Assembly: GCA_037957365.1 (NCBI GenBank)
Contig: JARHVA010001190.1
Location: forward strand, 3,044,001-3,108,000
Direction: 5' to 3'
Length of the DNA: 64,000 nt
Origin: Torreya grandis
Lineage: Eukaryota > Streptophyta > Pinopsida > Cupressales > Taxaceae
The translations under genes and the position numbers were made by a program. Positions 39,367 to 51,009 of this stretch are shown one piece after another; position 1 is the stretch's first letter; each line of letters starts with the position of its first letter. The notes beneath the pieces were generated by a model, which saw only the letters and a list, made by a program, of their open reading frames with translations, was not told where the DNA came from and made no database searches.

Positions 39367-39790
39367 GTGGAATGTTTGTTAGGAAAGCATAGTCCCTTTA
39401 AGACTGATCATGCCAATATAATAGTTCATAAAACCAAAGCTGAGTCTCTTCCTTTCTTGCTCACTATCAAGATGTTTGGTAAGAAATTTCATAATTTATT
39501 ATTAGATTTAGGAGCATCTAATAATATCATACCTATAGGAATATGCTAGAAACTTGGTTTAACACCTATAAAGTCTAATAGGTTTATCACCTAATTATAC
39601 AAATCTAGGGTTAAAGTTGTAGAAGAATTATTAAATGTTCATATGTAACTAGCTTCTAAGCCTAGGGTGAAACAATTCATTGATATTCAAGGGGTTGAAA
39701 TACCTGATGTTTATAGAATATTGATAAGTAGGTAATGGACCAAGGTTTTGAATGGTTACATATCTATAGATTTCTCACATCTATGGCTAC
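39367..39790 (+). pseudogene. Aspartic protease of element C (decayed)
   Basis: The active-site motif is LLLDLGASNNIIP with Asp at 39505-39507. The D-L-G-A form, rather than D-T/S-G, is common in plant Tat- and Athila-like proteases. It follows a KAESLPFLLTIKMFGKKF strand pair. The frame is open from 39367 to 39549, then broken by TAG at 39547 and later stops. Confidence 0.72.
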
Positions 39791-39860
39791 CTTGGAAGGG
39801 TGTCCCCAATCAGATTAGAGTTGAGATAGAACCAAGAATGAAGCACATGATAACTAAATT

Positions 39861-40440
39861 ATGAATGAGAGGGTCAACATAATATACTTAGACTTCGGGG
39901 TTTTCACCCTAGAGGCTAACAAGGTATGTGATACCAAGAACACTCATGTTGTTCTTGGATTATGGAAATTGCACTTTGATGGTGCTAGGTGTAATGTTGG
40001 ATTAGGTGTTGTTATTATCTTGACTGACCCCACTGACAAAAGGTATCATGCTTCTTATAGACTCAAATTCCCTTTTACTAATAATCTCATTAAATATTAA
40101 TCCCTTATCCTTGGATTATAATTTGCTATAAAAAATAAGGTCAAAGAATTACTAGTTTATGGGGATTTAGAAGTAGTAGTTAACCAAGTCAAAATCAAGT
40201 ACTAGTGTAAGGTCTCATAAATTAAAAGGCATAAGTTTAGAGTTTGGGATATAATTAAATCCTTTTATGCCTTTGGCATCACTTCCATCCCAAGGAAAGA
40301 GAATCAAGTATCTAATCAATTGGCATCTGTTGCAGTTAACCTCATGCCCAATCAAGATTACTCTAATTTTAGCATTAAATTGATCCCTTATCCTTTAGTG
40401 TCAGATAATATTAACCATTTCTAAGTCTTCAATGATAATC
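39861..40440 (+). pseudogene. Extra RNase H (plant/archaeal type) upstream of RT, element C
   Basis: The same domain as at 21490 in element B and in the same place. LHFDGARCNVGLGVVI holds the first catalytic Asp (39978-39980). FPFTNNLIKY covers the helix that normally carries Glu (here Lys). LLVYGDLEVVVNQVK has the third acidic position, and IPRKENQVSNQLA is the usual tail. Stops at 40098 and 40204 and others interrupt it. The TNN...Y...L..GL spacing and VYGD-E-VV pattern separate it from the Ty3-type RNase H after RT. Confidence 0.78.
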
Positions 40441-40689
40441 AGTATATATTGGATTTCATGACCAAATTGGGATCATTTGATGCTCATATCATTGATGAAG
40501 CTGATGAAAGTACATTTAGGGAAGATAAATTTAATGGTAAAGTCATTCAATTGAGTGATAATAAGATCCCAAAGGGAATGATTGCTTTAAAGAAACTATT
40601 TGATCAGGACAAAATTGTTGAGGCTGTTAAGGTTTCCAAGGTAAATGGTAAGGACTATAATGCTATTGATCTAGGCCTTCATGACTAGC

Positions 40690-41720
40690 CTCGAGTAGTA
40701 AATGTTGGAAAGGCCTGCACAAATTTTGAAAACAAGAAAGCCAAGGAGCTTCTTGTCTAACACAAGGATGTCATATCATGGTCATATGATGACTTAAATA
40801 TCTTTGATCCAAGGGTCATCACACATACTATACCTTTTAAAGAGAGATTCAAACCATTCAAGCAAAAATAAAGGCCTGTAAATCCTGTATTAGAACCAAT
40901 GATCTTTAAGGTTGAGAGACTTCTAGATGCTAGGATAGTCTTTCCCATTAGGCACTCTACCTAGGTGGCCAATTTGGTGCTAGTAAGGAAGAAGAATGGT
41001 GAGATTAGAATTTGTATAGACTTCAAAAATTTAAACAAAGCATTAGAGAAGGATAACTACCCCTTCCTTCCCTAGACCAAGTAATTCAAGTTGTTTCAGG
41101 TCAACTATGATGTCCTTTCTTGATGGATTTTCAGGTTACAACCAAGTATTGGTTGATAGATAGGACATGATGAAAACATCCTTCACAATAAAGTGGGGAA
41201 CATTCACTTATAAGAGAATTCCCTTTGGACTAATCAATGCAGGAGCTACCTTCCAAGTAGATATGGACCATGCCTTCTAAGGCCTGATTGGTAAGTGCAT
41301 TATCATATATATGGATGATCTAATAGTTTTTTATAAAAATGGAGAAGATCACTTCATGTATTTACAACAAGTTTTTGAAATATGTAGAAGGTATGGCATT
41401 TATTTGAACCCTAAGAAAAGTATTTTTGTGTGACTGAAGGGAAATTAGTAGGTCTTGTTATAACTAATGATGGGATATCTATAGATCCTAAAATAGTGGA
41501 GGCCATATCTAGAATAGAACCTCCAAATAGTAAAAAAGAGCTAAAGTCATTTTTTGGTAAGATAAATTTTGTAAGGAAGTTTATCTCTGGTTTTGTAGAA
41601 ATTGTCAAACTAATGAATGACATGTTGAATAAGGATGCAAAGTCACATGGAATAAATATTATAGGAAGGCATTCCATGATATCAAGGAGGCCATTAGTCA
41701 AGCTCCAGTCCTTATAAGTC
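40690..41720 (+). pseudogene. Reverse transcriptase of element C (decayed)
   Basis: An intact catalytic YMDD (41308-41319) lies in GKCIIIYMDDLIVF. Before it are FKVERLLDARIVFPIRHST, LVRKKNGEIRICIDFKNLNKA (fingers/palm), FSGYNQVLV, TSFTIKWGTFTYKRIPFGL and INAGATFQ. After it come YLNPKKSIF, GLVITNDGISIDPKIVEAI and SFFGKINFVRKFISGF (41550-41600). Frame changes occur near 41060 and 41430, and TAG/TAA codons interrupt the frame (for example 40963, 41161, 41278). Confidence 0.86.
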
Positions 41721-42110
41721 TTGATTTTTCAAGGGAATTCTACCTCTATACATTTTCATCTAACCACACTATGGTTATAGTGTTAACTCAAAAAATTGAA
41801 GGGTGTGACCACCCAATTACTTTTATGAGTACTAATCTTAAGAATGTTGAGTTAAATTATTCATTGATTGATAAATAAGCATATACATTAGTCAAAGTAG
41901 TTAATAAATTAATGCATTACATCCTTAGAAATAAGGTGCATGCCATATTACCTGACCCTACCACCAAACATATGTTAATTCAGAATGAATTGGGAGAGCG
42001 TAGAGGTAAATGGATGTCAATATTATAGGAATATGACCTAGAGATGAAAACAAAAAAAATTGGCAAGGTGCCAAGGTTTGATCCAGATGATTGCTAATAC
42101 TAACCCTAGG
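41700..42110 (+). pseudogene. Ty3-type RNase H, degenerate (element C)
   Basis: Directly after RT: APVLI.LDFSREF, then FYLYTFSSNHTMVIVLTQ, where the active domain would have TDAS. The segments PITFMSTNLKNVELNYSLIDKQ and LPDPTTKHMLIQNELGERRGKW follow. The catalytic Asp of the first strand is absent, as in element B. Confidence 0.7.
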
Positions 42111-42189
42111 CTAAGTATTATGCAAGTGGACCAACAAAACATTTAAGCTAGTGAGTAGTATGACCTAATCATACATTTTATAATCAATG

Positions 42190-43440
42190 GTACTTGTCTT
42201 ATAGGTCTATCTAGGAAGCAAAAGATGGCCTTGAGGCTAAAGGCATCCCACTACTTGATCAATAATGGAATCTTATATAGAATTAACTTTGAAGGAATCT
42301 ACTTGAGATGTGTTTCACAAGAAGAAGCCAACCAAATCATGAGCACCTTTCATGAAAAGCTAGGTAGTGGACATCCATTTGGAAAAAACCACAGTCCACA
42401 AAATTCTTAGAGATGGCTATTATAGGCCAAATATTTTTAAAGATGCTCATAAACATGTGAGGGAATGTCATTCATGCCAAATTTTTAGCACCAAGGAGCC
42501 AAAGGTAGTAATGCCTATGTAGATAGTCATGACTGACAAACCATTCACTCAATGGGGGTTAGACTTTGTTGGAAAAATCAACCCCAACTCATCTAAAGGT
42601 CCAAAATATGTCCTTACTACCATAGACTATTATATAAGGTGGATGGAAGCTATAGCCACAAAATAATGTAAGACTGAAGATGTGATCAACTTTTTAGAAG
42701 AAAACATTTGTACTAGGTTTGGGACCCCAGTATCTCTAGTATGTGATAATAGATATGCCTTCATATCTATAAATATGACTGAATGGGCTTATGATAATGG
42801 TATCACTCTCAAGTTTGCATCCAACCATTATCCCCAAGGGAATGGAGTTTTTGAGTCAACAAATAAAAACCTAATGAAGCAATCAAGAAGTCTACTAAAG
42901 ACAAACCTAGGACATGGCATAAGCTCTTTAAATTAGCACTTTGAGCTGATAGGATAAGGATTAAGAAAGCCTTAAGAGCCTCACCATTCTTATTGGTGTA
43001 TGGATAGGAACCTATATTTTCTATCACTCTCAAGTTTCCCACATACAAGTTTATGCAAGAATACATGGAAGACAAATGGAGTTAGCCAATTCTAGATTAC
43101 TAGATATAATTCAAATGGAAGATGCAAGGGAGAAAGCCTTTACTAAATTTAGTAGACATCAAACCACAGTCAATATATGGTTTGATAAAAGGTCCAAAAT
43201 TAAGGTGTTTAGGTAAGGAGACTTGGTTATTTTTTGTGATAAGGCATCTAAGCCTAAGGGTAAGTAAGGAAAATTCACATCCTTGTGGATTAGCCCATAT
43301 CAGATTATGGAAACATTGGGAAATAACACCTTTAAACTCATGGACTTAAAAGGAGTATAATTTACGCTACCCACCAATGGGTAGTATCTCAAATACTATT
43401 TCTTTGTTTCTCCTCCTAGGATCTTCATGGAGTAAACTAT
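42190..43440 (+). pseudogene. Integrase of element C (decayed, DDE triad visible)
   Basis: The zinc-binding part contains FHEKLGSGHPF and, after a frameshift near 42380, HKHVRECHSCQIF. The catalytic core keeps all three acids in one frame: Asp in WGLDFVG (42562), Asp in LVCDNRYAF (42745) and Glu in GNGVFESTNK (42853), giving D-60-D-35-E. A TAA at 42664 lies between the first two. The core extends through the SNHYPQGNGVFES region. The C-terminal part is frame-shifted, with recognisable pieces around 43140-43340. The domain order after the Ty3-type RNase H is that of Ty3/gypsy. Confidence 0.85.
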
Positions 43441-44491
43441 AAGATGATTAGATTAGTGTAGGTAGGCTAGTTAGTTTATTTTAAGTTTTTTCCTTCTCAT
43501 CCCTTATTTGTATATTGACATGTATATATTTATTTTTTGTTTTGTTATATTTATTTATATGGTGTGTTTCTTCCTATTACTTGGTTCCTTGATTCTAATA
43601 AGCCCCTAGGGAAAATCTTGAGCTTAGAAATTATGGAGTTTGATTTAAATATATGCCCCCAAATTCAAAAATGAAGGTATGAACCCCATGTATAAGGCAA
43701 CCATGGTTCTAAAACATAAAGCATAATGTTGTAACATAGAGAAACTAAGTAAGACCAATGAATAGACCAATCTTTTCATGAGACCCCAACCATTTTCTTG
43801 ACCTCAAACTAGTTTTAAGAAGACTTATACTCGGGGAGTGAAGACTTGAATTATCAGCGTGTACCCCAAACTAGCACTTAATTAACATCCTTGCCTGGGA
43901 TAAGAGTTTCAACCATAGATGATTTTCCAAAGATTAAATACTTGACCAAATCTTCAAACCTAGATATCCTGGTTCCTAACCTTGATGAAAGCATAAAGAT
44001 CTAATAAAATACAAAAATAAGATACAATGCAAAATCTAAAGCTTTTAGGTCAAGGTGATTCTGGAAATCTCCATCAAGGCTATGGATGCCTAGATGGAAG
44101 TGGATCAAGACCATGAGTGGAGCCAAAGGCATCTTTATCAGGGCTATAGATGCCTAGATGGTAGCAGAGTAATGTCTAAGCCTTCCTTAAGTTAAAAGTG
44201 CGGTTCATGATGAACATTTTAGCATGCTACATGTCAATGTAATTGATTGAGGACATGAAACTAGAATCTATTTCTTGGATCCCATGGCAAATAGTAAGTG
44301 GAATCAAAGAACACACACAATTTGGGTATGTCTTAGTATTTTTCCTTAAGTCTATAAGTACAATCTTTCTTTCAAGTATAATCTGATCTAGATGGTGGTT
44401 TTGATCAAGTGAGGTGGATGACCTAATCATTTGTCTAAACCCAGAGTCTATAGGTTCTAACATATTGCTATGTTCCCCCCATGAATCTCTA
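43441..44491 (+). other. 3' non-coding part of element C
   Basis: About 1 kb without a supportable ORF. It contains a direct repeat of ~28 bp built on GCTAT(G/A)GATGCCTAGATGG (about 44078 and 44143). It ends with CCCCCATGAATCTCTATT directly before the 3' LTR and has no polypurine tract. Confidence 0.55.
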
Positions 44492-46683
44492 TTTTTTGGG
44501 ACCAACATAACCCTATTCTTTTAAGATTGGGACCCTTGAGAAACCCTTATTATAAAACATGGGCATTTCAACATGTCATGGTCTTTTATAGAATTTGAAG
44601 ACAATCCACTTTGTTAATAAATAGATTTATGTGGTTTTAATCTGGACTAACATTGCTAATACAGTTTGCTTGACTATTAGTTGTAGGTTCTATGGCATGT
44701 ATTTTTGAGAATTTTGTATTCCAAAACCCTAGCAAACCCTTGTTTTAAATTTAAATAAAGGTAAGAACCAAATTGATAGGAACCATTTTAAAATTTATTT
44801 ATAGACTTAGATATAAAACACATATCTTAGGTTTAGTCATGTTTTTTAACACAACTTGACTAAGGAACTTACCCCCTTTATTACTTTCCCCTTTTCTAAG
44901 TTCCTTATGGCCTATCTAATATTGTCATGCTAGGTCCCTTTCAATATTTCCCAACTTAGCCTAAGGTTCTAGTACTATGGCCCTGACATATACATTAATA
45001 CAATCGTGACCTTAGTCTTAGCACCTTAAGCCTAAGTTTTTTATATCCCTGTGGTCCTAACTTGAATTATTTGCATCTAAAAATATCTTATGATATCATT
45101 TTATCATGACATTTAATTGAATGGAGTGAAGATAACCCAAACTTCAATTTAAATAGCAGGCATATTGGATAATTCGATGATCCACACTTACTGATAAGGG
45201 CCCAAATTAGATGGATTGAAGCATAATTAAAAAATAAAAACGATATAGGGAGCTCAAAAGATATACATGCAACACCATTACATTTAAATATTAAAAGGAA
45301 ATGGGACCCTCTTGACATGATAGCCAATTAAAATTGATTCTCTAGTCAAGATCCCAAGGTTGTCGCTCTATTATGGCATTTGATCCAATGGAGTGAATTA
45401 ACACTGAGATCCTAGAAAGCCTAATAAAATGCTAAGTGGAATCCTTGAATTTAAGCCTAAATATTTTAATCAACTTAATATTGATGTTTTCATGACCATC
45501 ATTTAAACGTCCAAAAAGACTAACTTGATGCTTGCATGACCGTCAACTTTAAGTCCATTAAAATGAAATTTTCACTGGTTTAAACTTGACATCTATGCAA
45601 CTATCAACAGATGCTAGCAAAGATGTATTTGACACCCAAACACCATCAATTTTAAAATGATGAAAATTTCTTACTCAATGTTTAAATAACATCCCAAAAC
45701 CCTACTTTTTACTCTAAAGTGGCTCACCAAACTAAAATATATACTCAAAATAGACCCAAAATGGAAGGTCTCAATTTATAAAACACAAGTATATGCAAGA
45801 AATATACCTATCCTAAGTCTATGCTTTAAGGATCCATATTGCATTTTACCTAATAGACCTTAAATCATAGATTTACCCTATGTAAAATTTAAATTATCAT
45901 TCCATGTTAAACCTATTTTGAGCATGGTTTGTGACATTTTTTTTAAATATTTTATCCTAATGTTTTTATTGTGTTTGTTAAACACAATGCATACATTAAC
46001 CTATAGTGCTTATACCTTGAACCCCCTTTTAAAGAATAACTTAGGTTTAAATTCCTAGCTTAAGGTTTTTCCCATGATTAATAAACATGAAACAAACCTT
46101 AGCCTAAAGTTAAAAATCCTAAGTCATGACTTTTAAAAGTGTACTAACTTAATGTTCAGGTATTTTTGTAAATCAATGATCTACACTTTATCACTAGATT
46201 TGATTCAATGATGTGAATGTCCCCAGAGACTTTTTAACAAAACCCCTAGAACCCATAGACCCACCACATGGTTGATGATTATTAGACAAAGGACTGACAT
46301 AAGATTTAGAAAATGGGGAAGATACGTGAGCATGCCAAGTATCATGACCGCAAGGCTTAAGACTTAGGAACCAATTAAAATACAAGGGCCTAAATTATGA
46401 TCAACAACTCATGCTAATCTAGGACTTTGATCTTATGACATAAAATAAAGAAAGTATTTTAAATACTAATAGCTAGTGTTCAAATGGCATTTATGAAAAG
46501 TGCCATGAAAAATCTAGACCAATGTCACATAAGCTCCACATAAGTAGAAAAGAACAAAACTAAAGATATTGTGGGCTCAAAAACACAAAGGTATAAAGGT
46601 AGGGGTCCAAATCAAATCTAGAACAAGTATAAACCAAAGCCTAGATATCTTCTACAATTAAAGCTCCATAACCCTAAATCTTA

Positions 46684-46692
46684 CATAAAAGG
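46684..46692 (+). promoter_or_regulatory. TATA-like box of element C 3' LTR
   Basis: CATAAAAGG, identical to the 5' LTR box at 32814 and 134 bp before the ATG of the LTR ORF at 46818. From this LTR a transcript would carry the LTR ORF without gag-pol. Confidence 0.5.
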
Positions 46693-46817
46693 CAACCCAT
46701 CGGGCTCAATTTGCTATTAACTTGACCAAAGTAAGCTTAATTGTGTTCCCAAGTGTAAGATATATTCCACAAACATCATTCAAAATTTGATGTGAGCAAT
46801 TGGCAAAGACAAGAATC

Positions 46818-49800
46818 ATGGCAATTGACAAACAATAATTAAAGGAAGAGGTTGAGCTCTATTTGATGATAGATAGTGAGGGCCAGGTATTCAAGGATAC
46901 AGAACTAGACCTCACTATATTGAAAATCCATAGCATTAAGAATTGGTCTGAGCTATTCTTCATGGTGAAATAATTACATCTAATTTCAAAGGAAGACTAG
47001 AGAAATGCCATGACGAATAGATGACATTGTGACCTGGTTTCAATCCAGATGGTTGGCCTCCATCATGCCATAGTAAAATCAAAGGTATTACACTACATCA
47101 ATGTCCTTGCCCCAATTTTTGTTTATTGTAGGATTGATGAAAAATTGATTATTAAGGAAGGAAACTCAAAAAAGGTAGCATACATTTCCCATATTACTTT
47201 CAAAAAATAATATAAACTCCCTCTTCCCCATGTGGACCTTCCCAAGATGAGGGAATAGACCAATAGCCATGACTTGGATTTCATCCTGAGACCTTGGCTC
47301 CACCAAGGACCTCACATCATTAAAACCCTTGATGGTATAATCCCTATTATATAGTTTAATAGAGCTTTTGGTACTCCTTCAACCACTTACATAAATAAAT
47401 TTTCGGTCTCATATGTACACTTCCTGGTGGAAGAAAACTTACCCTTATAATAGGATATTTGATCAGTATCTTCCTTTCTAAGAAATTCATCTCTATCAGG
47501 AGAAAGACCTCCAAGCAATTATACATGATATCTTACCTACTTAATTCCCTTCTTAATTCAATCACCTTCCCTAGAATTAGGAATTGGTCCTTAGAGGTTA
47601 GGATAGACATCTCACACCATTATTCCAAGCTACACATATTAAAGTACAAGAATCACATGTAGTTTATTTGACTGTATTTACCCTAAAATAGTGGAGGCCA
47701 TCACAGATGTCCCCATGCCTAGACTCCACCCCATCATAAAAATATTTTTTGAAATGATAAGGTAAATATGGTATTATCCTAATTACAAAGTCATTAGGAT
47801 ATAAGGAATCATATACCAACCTTATAGACTACCAGTACATGTCTTGAATAAGATTATTGAGTAAGAAACTCCCAACTCATCATTGGCATTGAAAAGGCTT
47901 ATAAGGAAAAAAGGAAAGGTCTACTTCACCCCTTCCCATTATAAATTAGGAAAATCATAAATAAATATTAGAAGTAGGTGGAAGTTATGGTCACACATAG
48001 GAATTCATTTGGCTTTCAGCTAGATTAACTCAAAATGTGGGATCCAAGTAATAAGGTGGGAGAACATCTAAAGGATAAAAAACACAAGTTTCAGTATGTA
48101 CACTAATTGGGTGTCCATGACACCATATACACTAGAGCCAAGAAATATGAAGAAGTGTTGACTAGGATTCAAGGCCACAACATCAAGCTATATCATAGAT
48201 TGACCAAGGATGATAAGCCATCTAGGGAAACTTAGCAGCTACATCCTTTGTAATACCATCTACTACCTGGGCCATCTGAGATAGCTCATGAGCAACCTCA
48301 AGTAGAAAAACCATAGTAGTCCCAACAATAGGTTGAGAAAATTCAAGATGATCAAGGTAAAGGAAAAGAGAAGGTTGGAGAGATAATATTAGAATAAAGA
48401 CCTAGATAAGGACCCTTACCTTCAACCATGCAATAGAGGCCACCTTCCTTAGTCTAGTACATTGGCATGATAGCCTTGGAGTCAAAAGAAACACTTGAGG
48501 GTGCCTTCAAGGAACTTATAGAGTCTTATGGCTTAGGTGGAGAGGAGGACCACTCAAGGGAAACAATAGGGAAAGATTTGATTCCTATGGCACATCAAGA
48601 GAAGAGGAAGGTAGAATTGGCCTTAGTCCTAGTGAAACCAAGGAAGAAACCTAGATTGACCTTCACTTATCCCACTAGTGAATTCAATCTCTTCAGTGAT
48701 GAATTTCTAATTCATAGACTAGTCATTCTTGATTAGTTCATCTATAGAAAATTGAAAAAGATCCCATCTCTCTCCCACTCATGGGCCATGACAAGGGTTG
48801 GTGTGGATTTTCATGATGATGTTAAGACTTGGATAAAGGCTATAATGAAGAAGCATGAAGAGAGGATAATTATAGTCACCCAAGGCTTGGGATGTAAAAA
48901 TATGGATGCTCTAAGAGCATCTACTAGCTCAAGAGTGGATTTCTCAGAAACTCCCCAGTTTAAAGAACCAATTACCATAGTTCATTTCAATCCTGAGATA
49001 ATAGGCTTAGAGAGAATAACAACTAGGATAACCATGGTTGGTATAGAATAATTCACCTTTCAAAAGGTGGAACCTTTTATAGGTTTAACCCTTATTACAA
49101 TAAATAATATTGGTGAGGTTGAAATACATGAAGAAGATGTGAAAATCTTGATAGAAGCACAATCATAATAATCCAAGGCTAGAGTCTAGGGTCTAAAACA
49201 AAGGATCCATAATTTAGAAAGGGAGAAAGAGAAATTATCAACTTTGGAAATCCTATCAGTACCAGATGACATGATCAAGATGATTGATGAGTCATTATAT
49301 GACATCTTTGAGGCATTAAAGTTAATGAAGATGAGGAAAAGTGCATTAGAGGACCAAGATACATTAACTAAAGACATGGTCACCCAGTGGCAGGCCTCAA
49401 GGGACAAGATTGCTCAACTCCTCAGCATTCAAGTAAAGAATCAGATCCCAAAATTTAAAACCATAAGTATGGGATACTTAGGCACAATATTGGGGATTGA
49501 TATTGATAAGGTTCAAATCTTGAGTGCATGGAATACCAAGTTAAAGAGGCTTTTAAAAGATGACAAAGGGCTCATTAACAGAATTGAACAACTTCTTGGG
49601 ACCATGTTTGTCAATCCTACACAACCTACTACCCTTGGCCTCATTAGTGATGAATATTTCAAGCATAGGGTTACTTTGGTGATTCAATAAATCCAAGGGA
49701 AAATCAAAGGCCATTCTAGATAGGATAATAGCAAGATCTTGGATATGATATTCAATATAGATGAGAGGTTCAATGAAGCTAGAAGCATCATGGAGGCATT

Positions 49801-49951
49801 GGTTATAAATGACAAATAATTTAATGAGCTAGTAGACCAAGAGGAGGAATACATCATGAATCCCGTTATGGATCTCGAACTAGTTGATGAATAACATGAG
49901 AGGGCCATAAGCATCCTCCAACAAAAAAAAGGTGCCCCACCATCAAGTTAG
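46818..49951 (+). pseudogene. Large ORF inside the LTR, copy 2 (unknown protein, decayed)
   Basis: Partner of 32949-36112 and better preserved at its 3' end. From 48467 to the final TAG (49949-49951) there are 495 codons in one frame, with stop codons but no net frameshift. Recognisable stretches are KETLEGAFKELIESYG, KRKVELALVLVKPRKKPRL (basic patch near 48640), FSDEF, SHSWAMTRVGVDFHDDVKTW, a 148-codon open piece 49244-49690 with DMVTQWQASRDKIAQLL and LKDDKGLINRIEQLLG, and the end ISILQQ...APPSS. The TAG at 48734 faces TGG (34896) in copy 1. The family is unknown to me. Possible readings are an LTR-borne accessory protein of the element or a captured host gene. Confidence 0.74.
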
Positions 49952-50991
49952 AGAAATAGTCTATTCTAATAGAAATTAGGTAACATTTTATAATAAAATA
50001 TTCCATTGTAAAGGCATATGCTAGTTTATTAGCATATTTGTCTCTAGGTCAATATGGTTTGGGAAAGTATGTGTATTATAGAGCTTGTAAGGATAGTTAT
50101 CCTTACCTTCATACACATGTATTTTATAACTGACTAGTATACTGCCTATTCTTCTTATAAAGGCATGTATCACCATTGTAAAAAGGGAGAGATTTTTGAG
50201 CAATTTGGTATACTCAAATAAATTAATAGAATCAAATAATTCTACAAGGATTGTCCATTTTGATGTATTAATTGCTAATGTAGCTTTTCTCTCAATTGTT
50301 AGTATAGGTCTTGAATTTGAATAGTGTCTTTGAATTTTGAATAGTATTATTTAATCACAGCATTTCTAATTTGTACCTATGCTTGATTAGTTAAATATTT
50401 TAGGTTCTGCTTAATTTCATTTTGATTTGTATTCAAATGTGTAATGGCTATTTTATCATAATGGTAAATCCCTAAAGTAGACCCAGTTCTTGCTTGTGAT
50501 TCTTAAACATTTTCCTTTGAAGTGTGCCTCATATATAGTCAGGTTTGAGCTTAGGCTATGTTGTATTATATGTTTGTTAAATGTGTATTCATTTTCTATT
50601 AATGCTTTGTCATAATATTCAGGACTAAAATTGGCAATCACTTATTTCTTTTCTTCCCTACCCTTCTCTTTGCTCTTTTTTTTACACCATGATCATTTTA
50701 GTTTTAGCCACATTATAAATATCCACTTAGATTAGTTTTTAGTTTAAATTAGTAACATAATTCACTAAGTATAAACAAGGATTCACAAAGGATAGGCCAA
50801 GGTGGCTCCCAACTACCAAAATTATATAAATAGTGTGGAACAATTATCTTACTCTTCTTCTATTTCACCACAGGCAACTAGATTGTCAAAACCTACAATT
50901 GATGCTCTGATTTTTTTTTAAATTCTAAAATGAGAACTGTTCTTTAAGCACTAAGGGCACCTATGGTACATTTAGAAGCATCAATAAGGTG

Positions 50992-51009
50992 CAAATCCAA
51001 GTGACAACA
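50992..51009 (+). repeat. Element B 3' LTR, last 18 bases
   Basis: CAAATCCAAGTGACAACA matches the end of the B 5' LTR (18881-18898), with CA in place of TA at the very end. It sits between the AGGTG duplication of C and the GTTAC duplication of B. Confidence 0.85.

Larger units (their letters stand above)
30658..50986 (+). mobile_element. Element C: Ty3/gypsy element with ~6.5-kb ORF-bearing LTRs, inserted into the 3' LTR of B
   Basis: Flanked by AGGTG at 30653-30657 and 50987-50991. LTRs 30658-37145 and 44492-50986 are collinear, start TGTGTTAGTACCAACAT / TTTTTTGGGACCAACAT, and both end GCATCAATA. The 7.35-kb interior carries gag, protease, extra RNase H, RT, degenerate Ty3-type RNase H and integrase in that order, as in element B. 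Total length is ~20.3 kb, nearly two thirds of it LTR. Both LTRs contain remains of the same ~1,040-codon ORF. Stops and frameshifts show it is dead. Confidence 0.87.
44492..50986 (+). repeat. Element C 3' LTR (6.5 kb)
   Basis: 6,495 bp, collinear with 30658-37145 from the GGGACCAACATA start to GCATCAATA at the end, followed by the AGGTG target duplication. It contains the second copy of the TATA-like box and of the LTR ORF. Confidence 0.85.
13357..51009 (+). mobile_element. Element B: Ty3/gypsy element with an extra RNase H, inserted into the 5' LTR of A
   Basis: Flanked by ATTAC (13352-13356) and GTTAC (51010-51014). The uninterrupted A 3' LTR reads GTTAC at this place (about 60373), so this is the target duplication with one later change. 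LTR starts are TATTGACC (13357) and TGTTGACC (25175); LTR ends are GTGACAATA (18898) and GTGACAACA (51009). The interior (18899-25174) carries gag, protease, an extra RNase H, RT, a degenerate Ty3-type RNase H and integrase, all decayed. Its 3' LTR is itself split by element C (30658-50986). The extra RNase H points to a relative of the plant Tat lineage. Confidence 0.85.
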
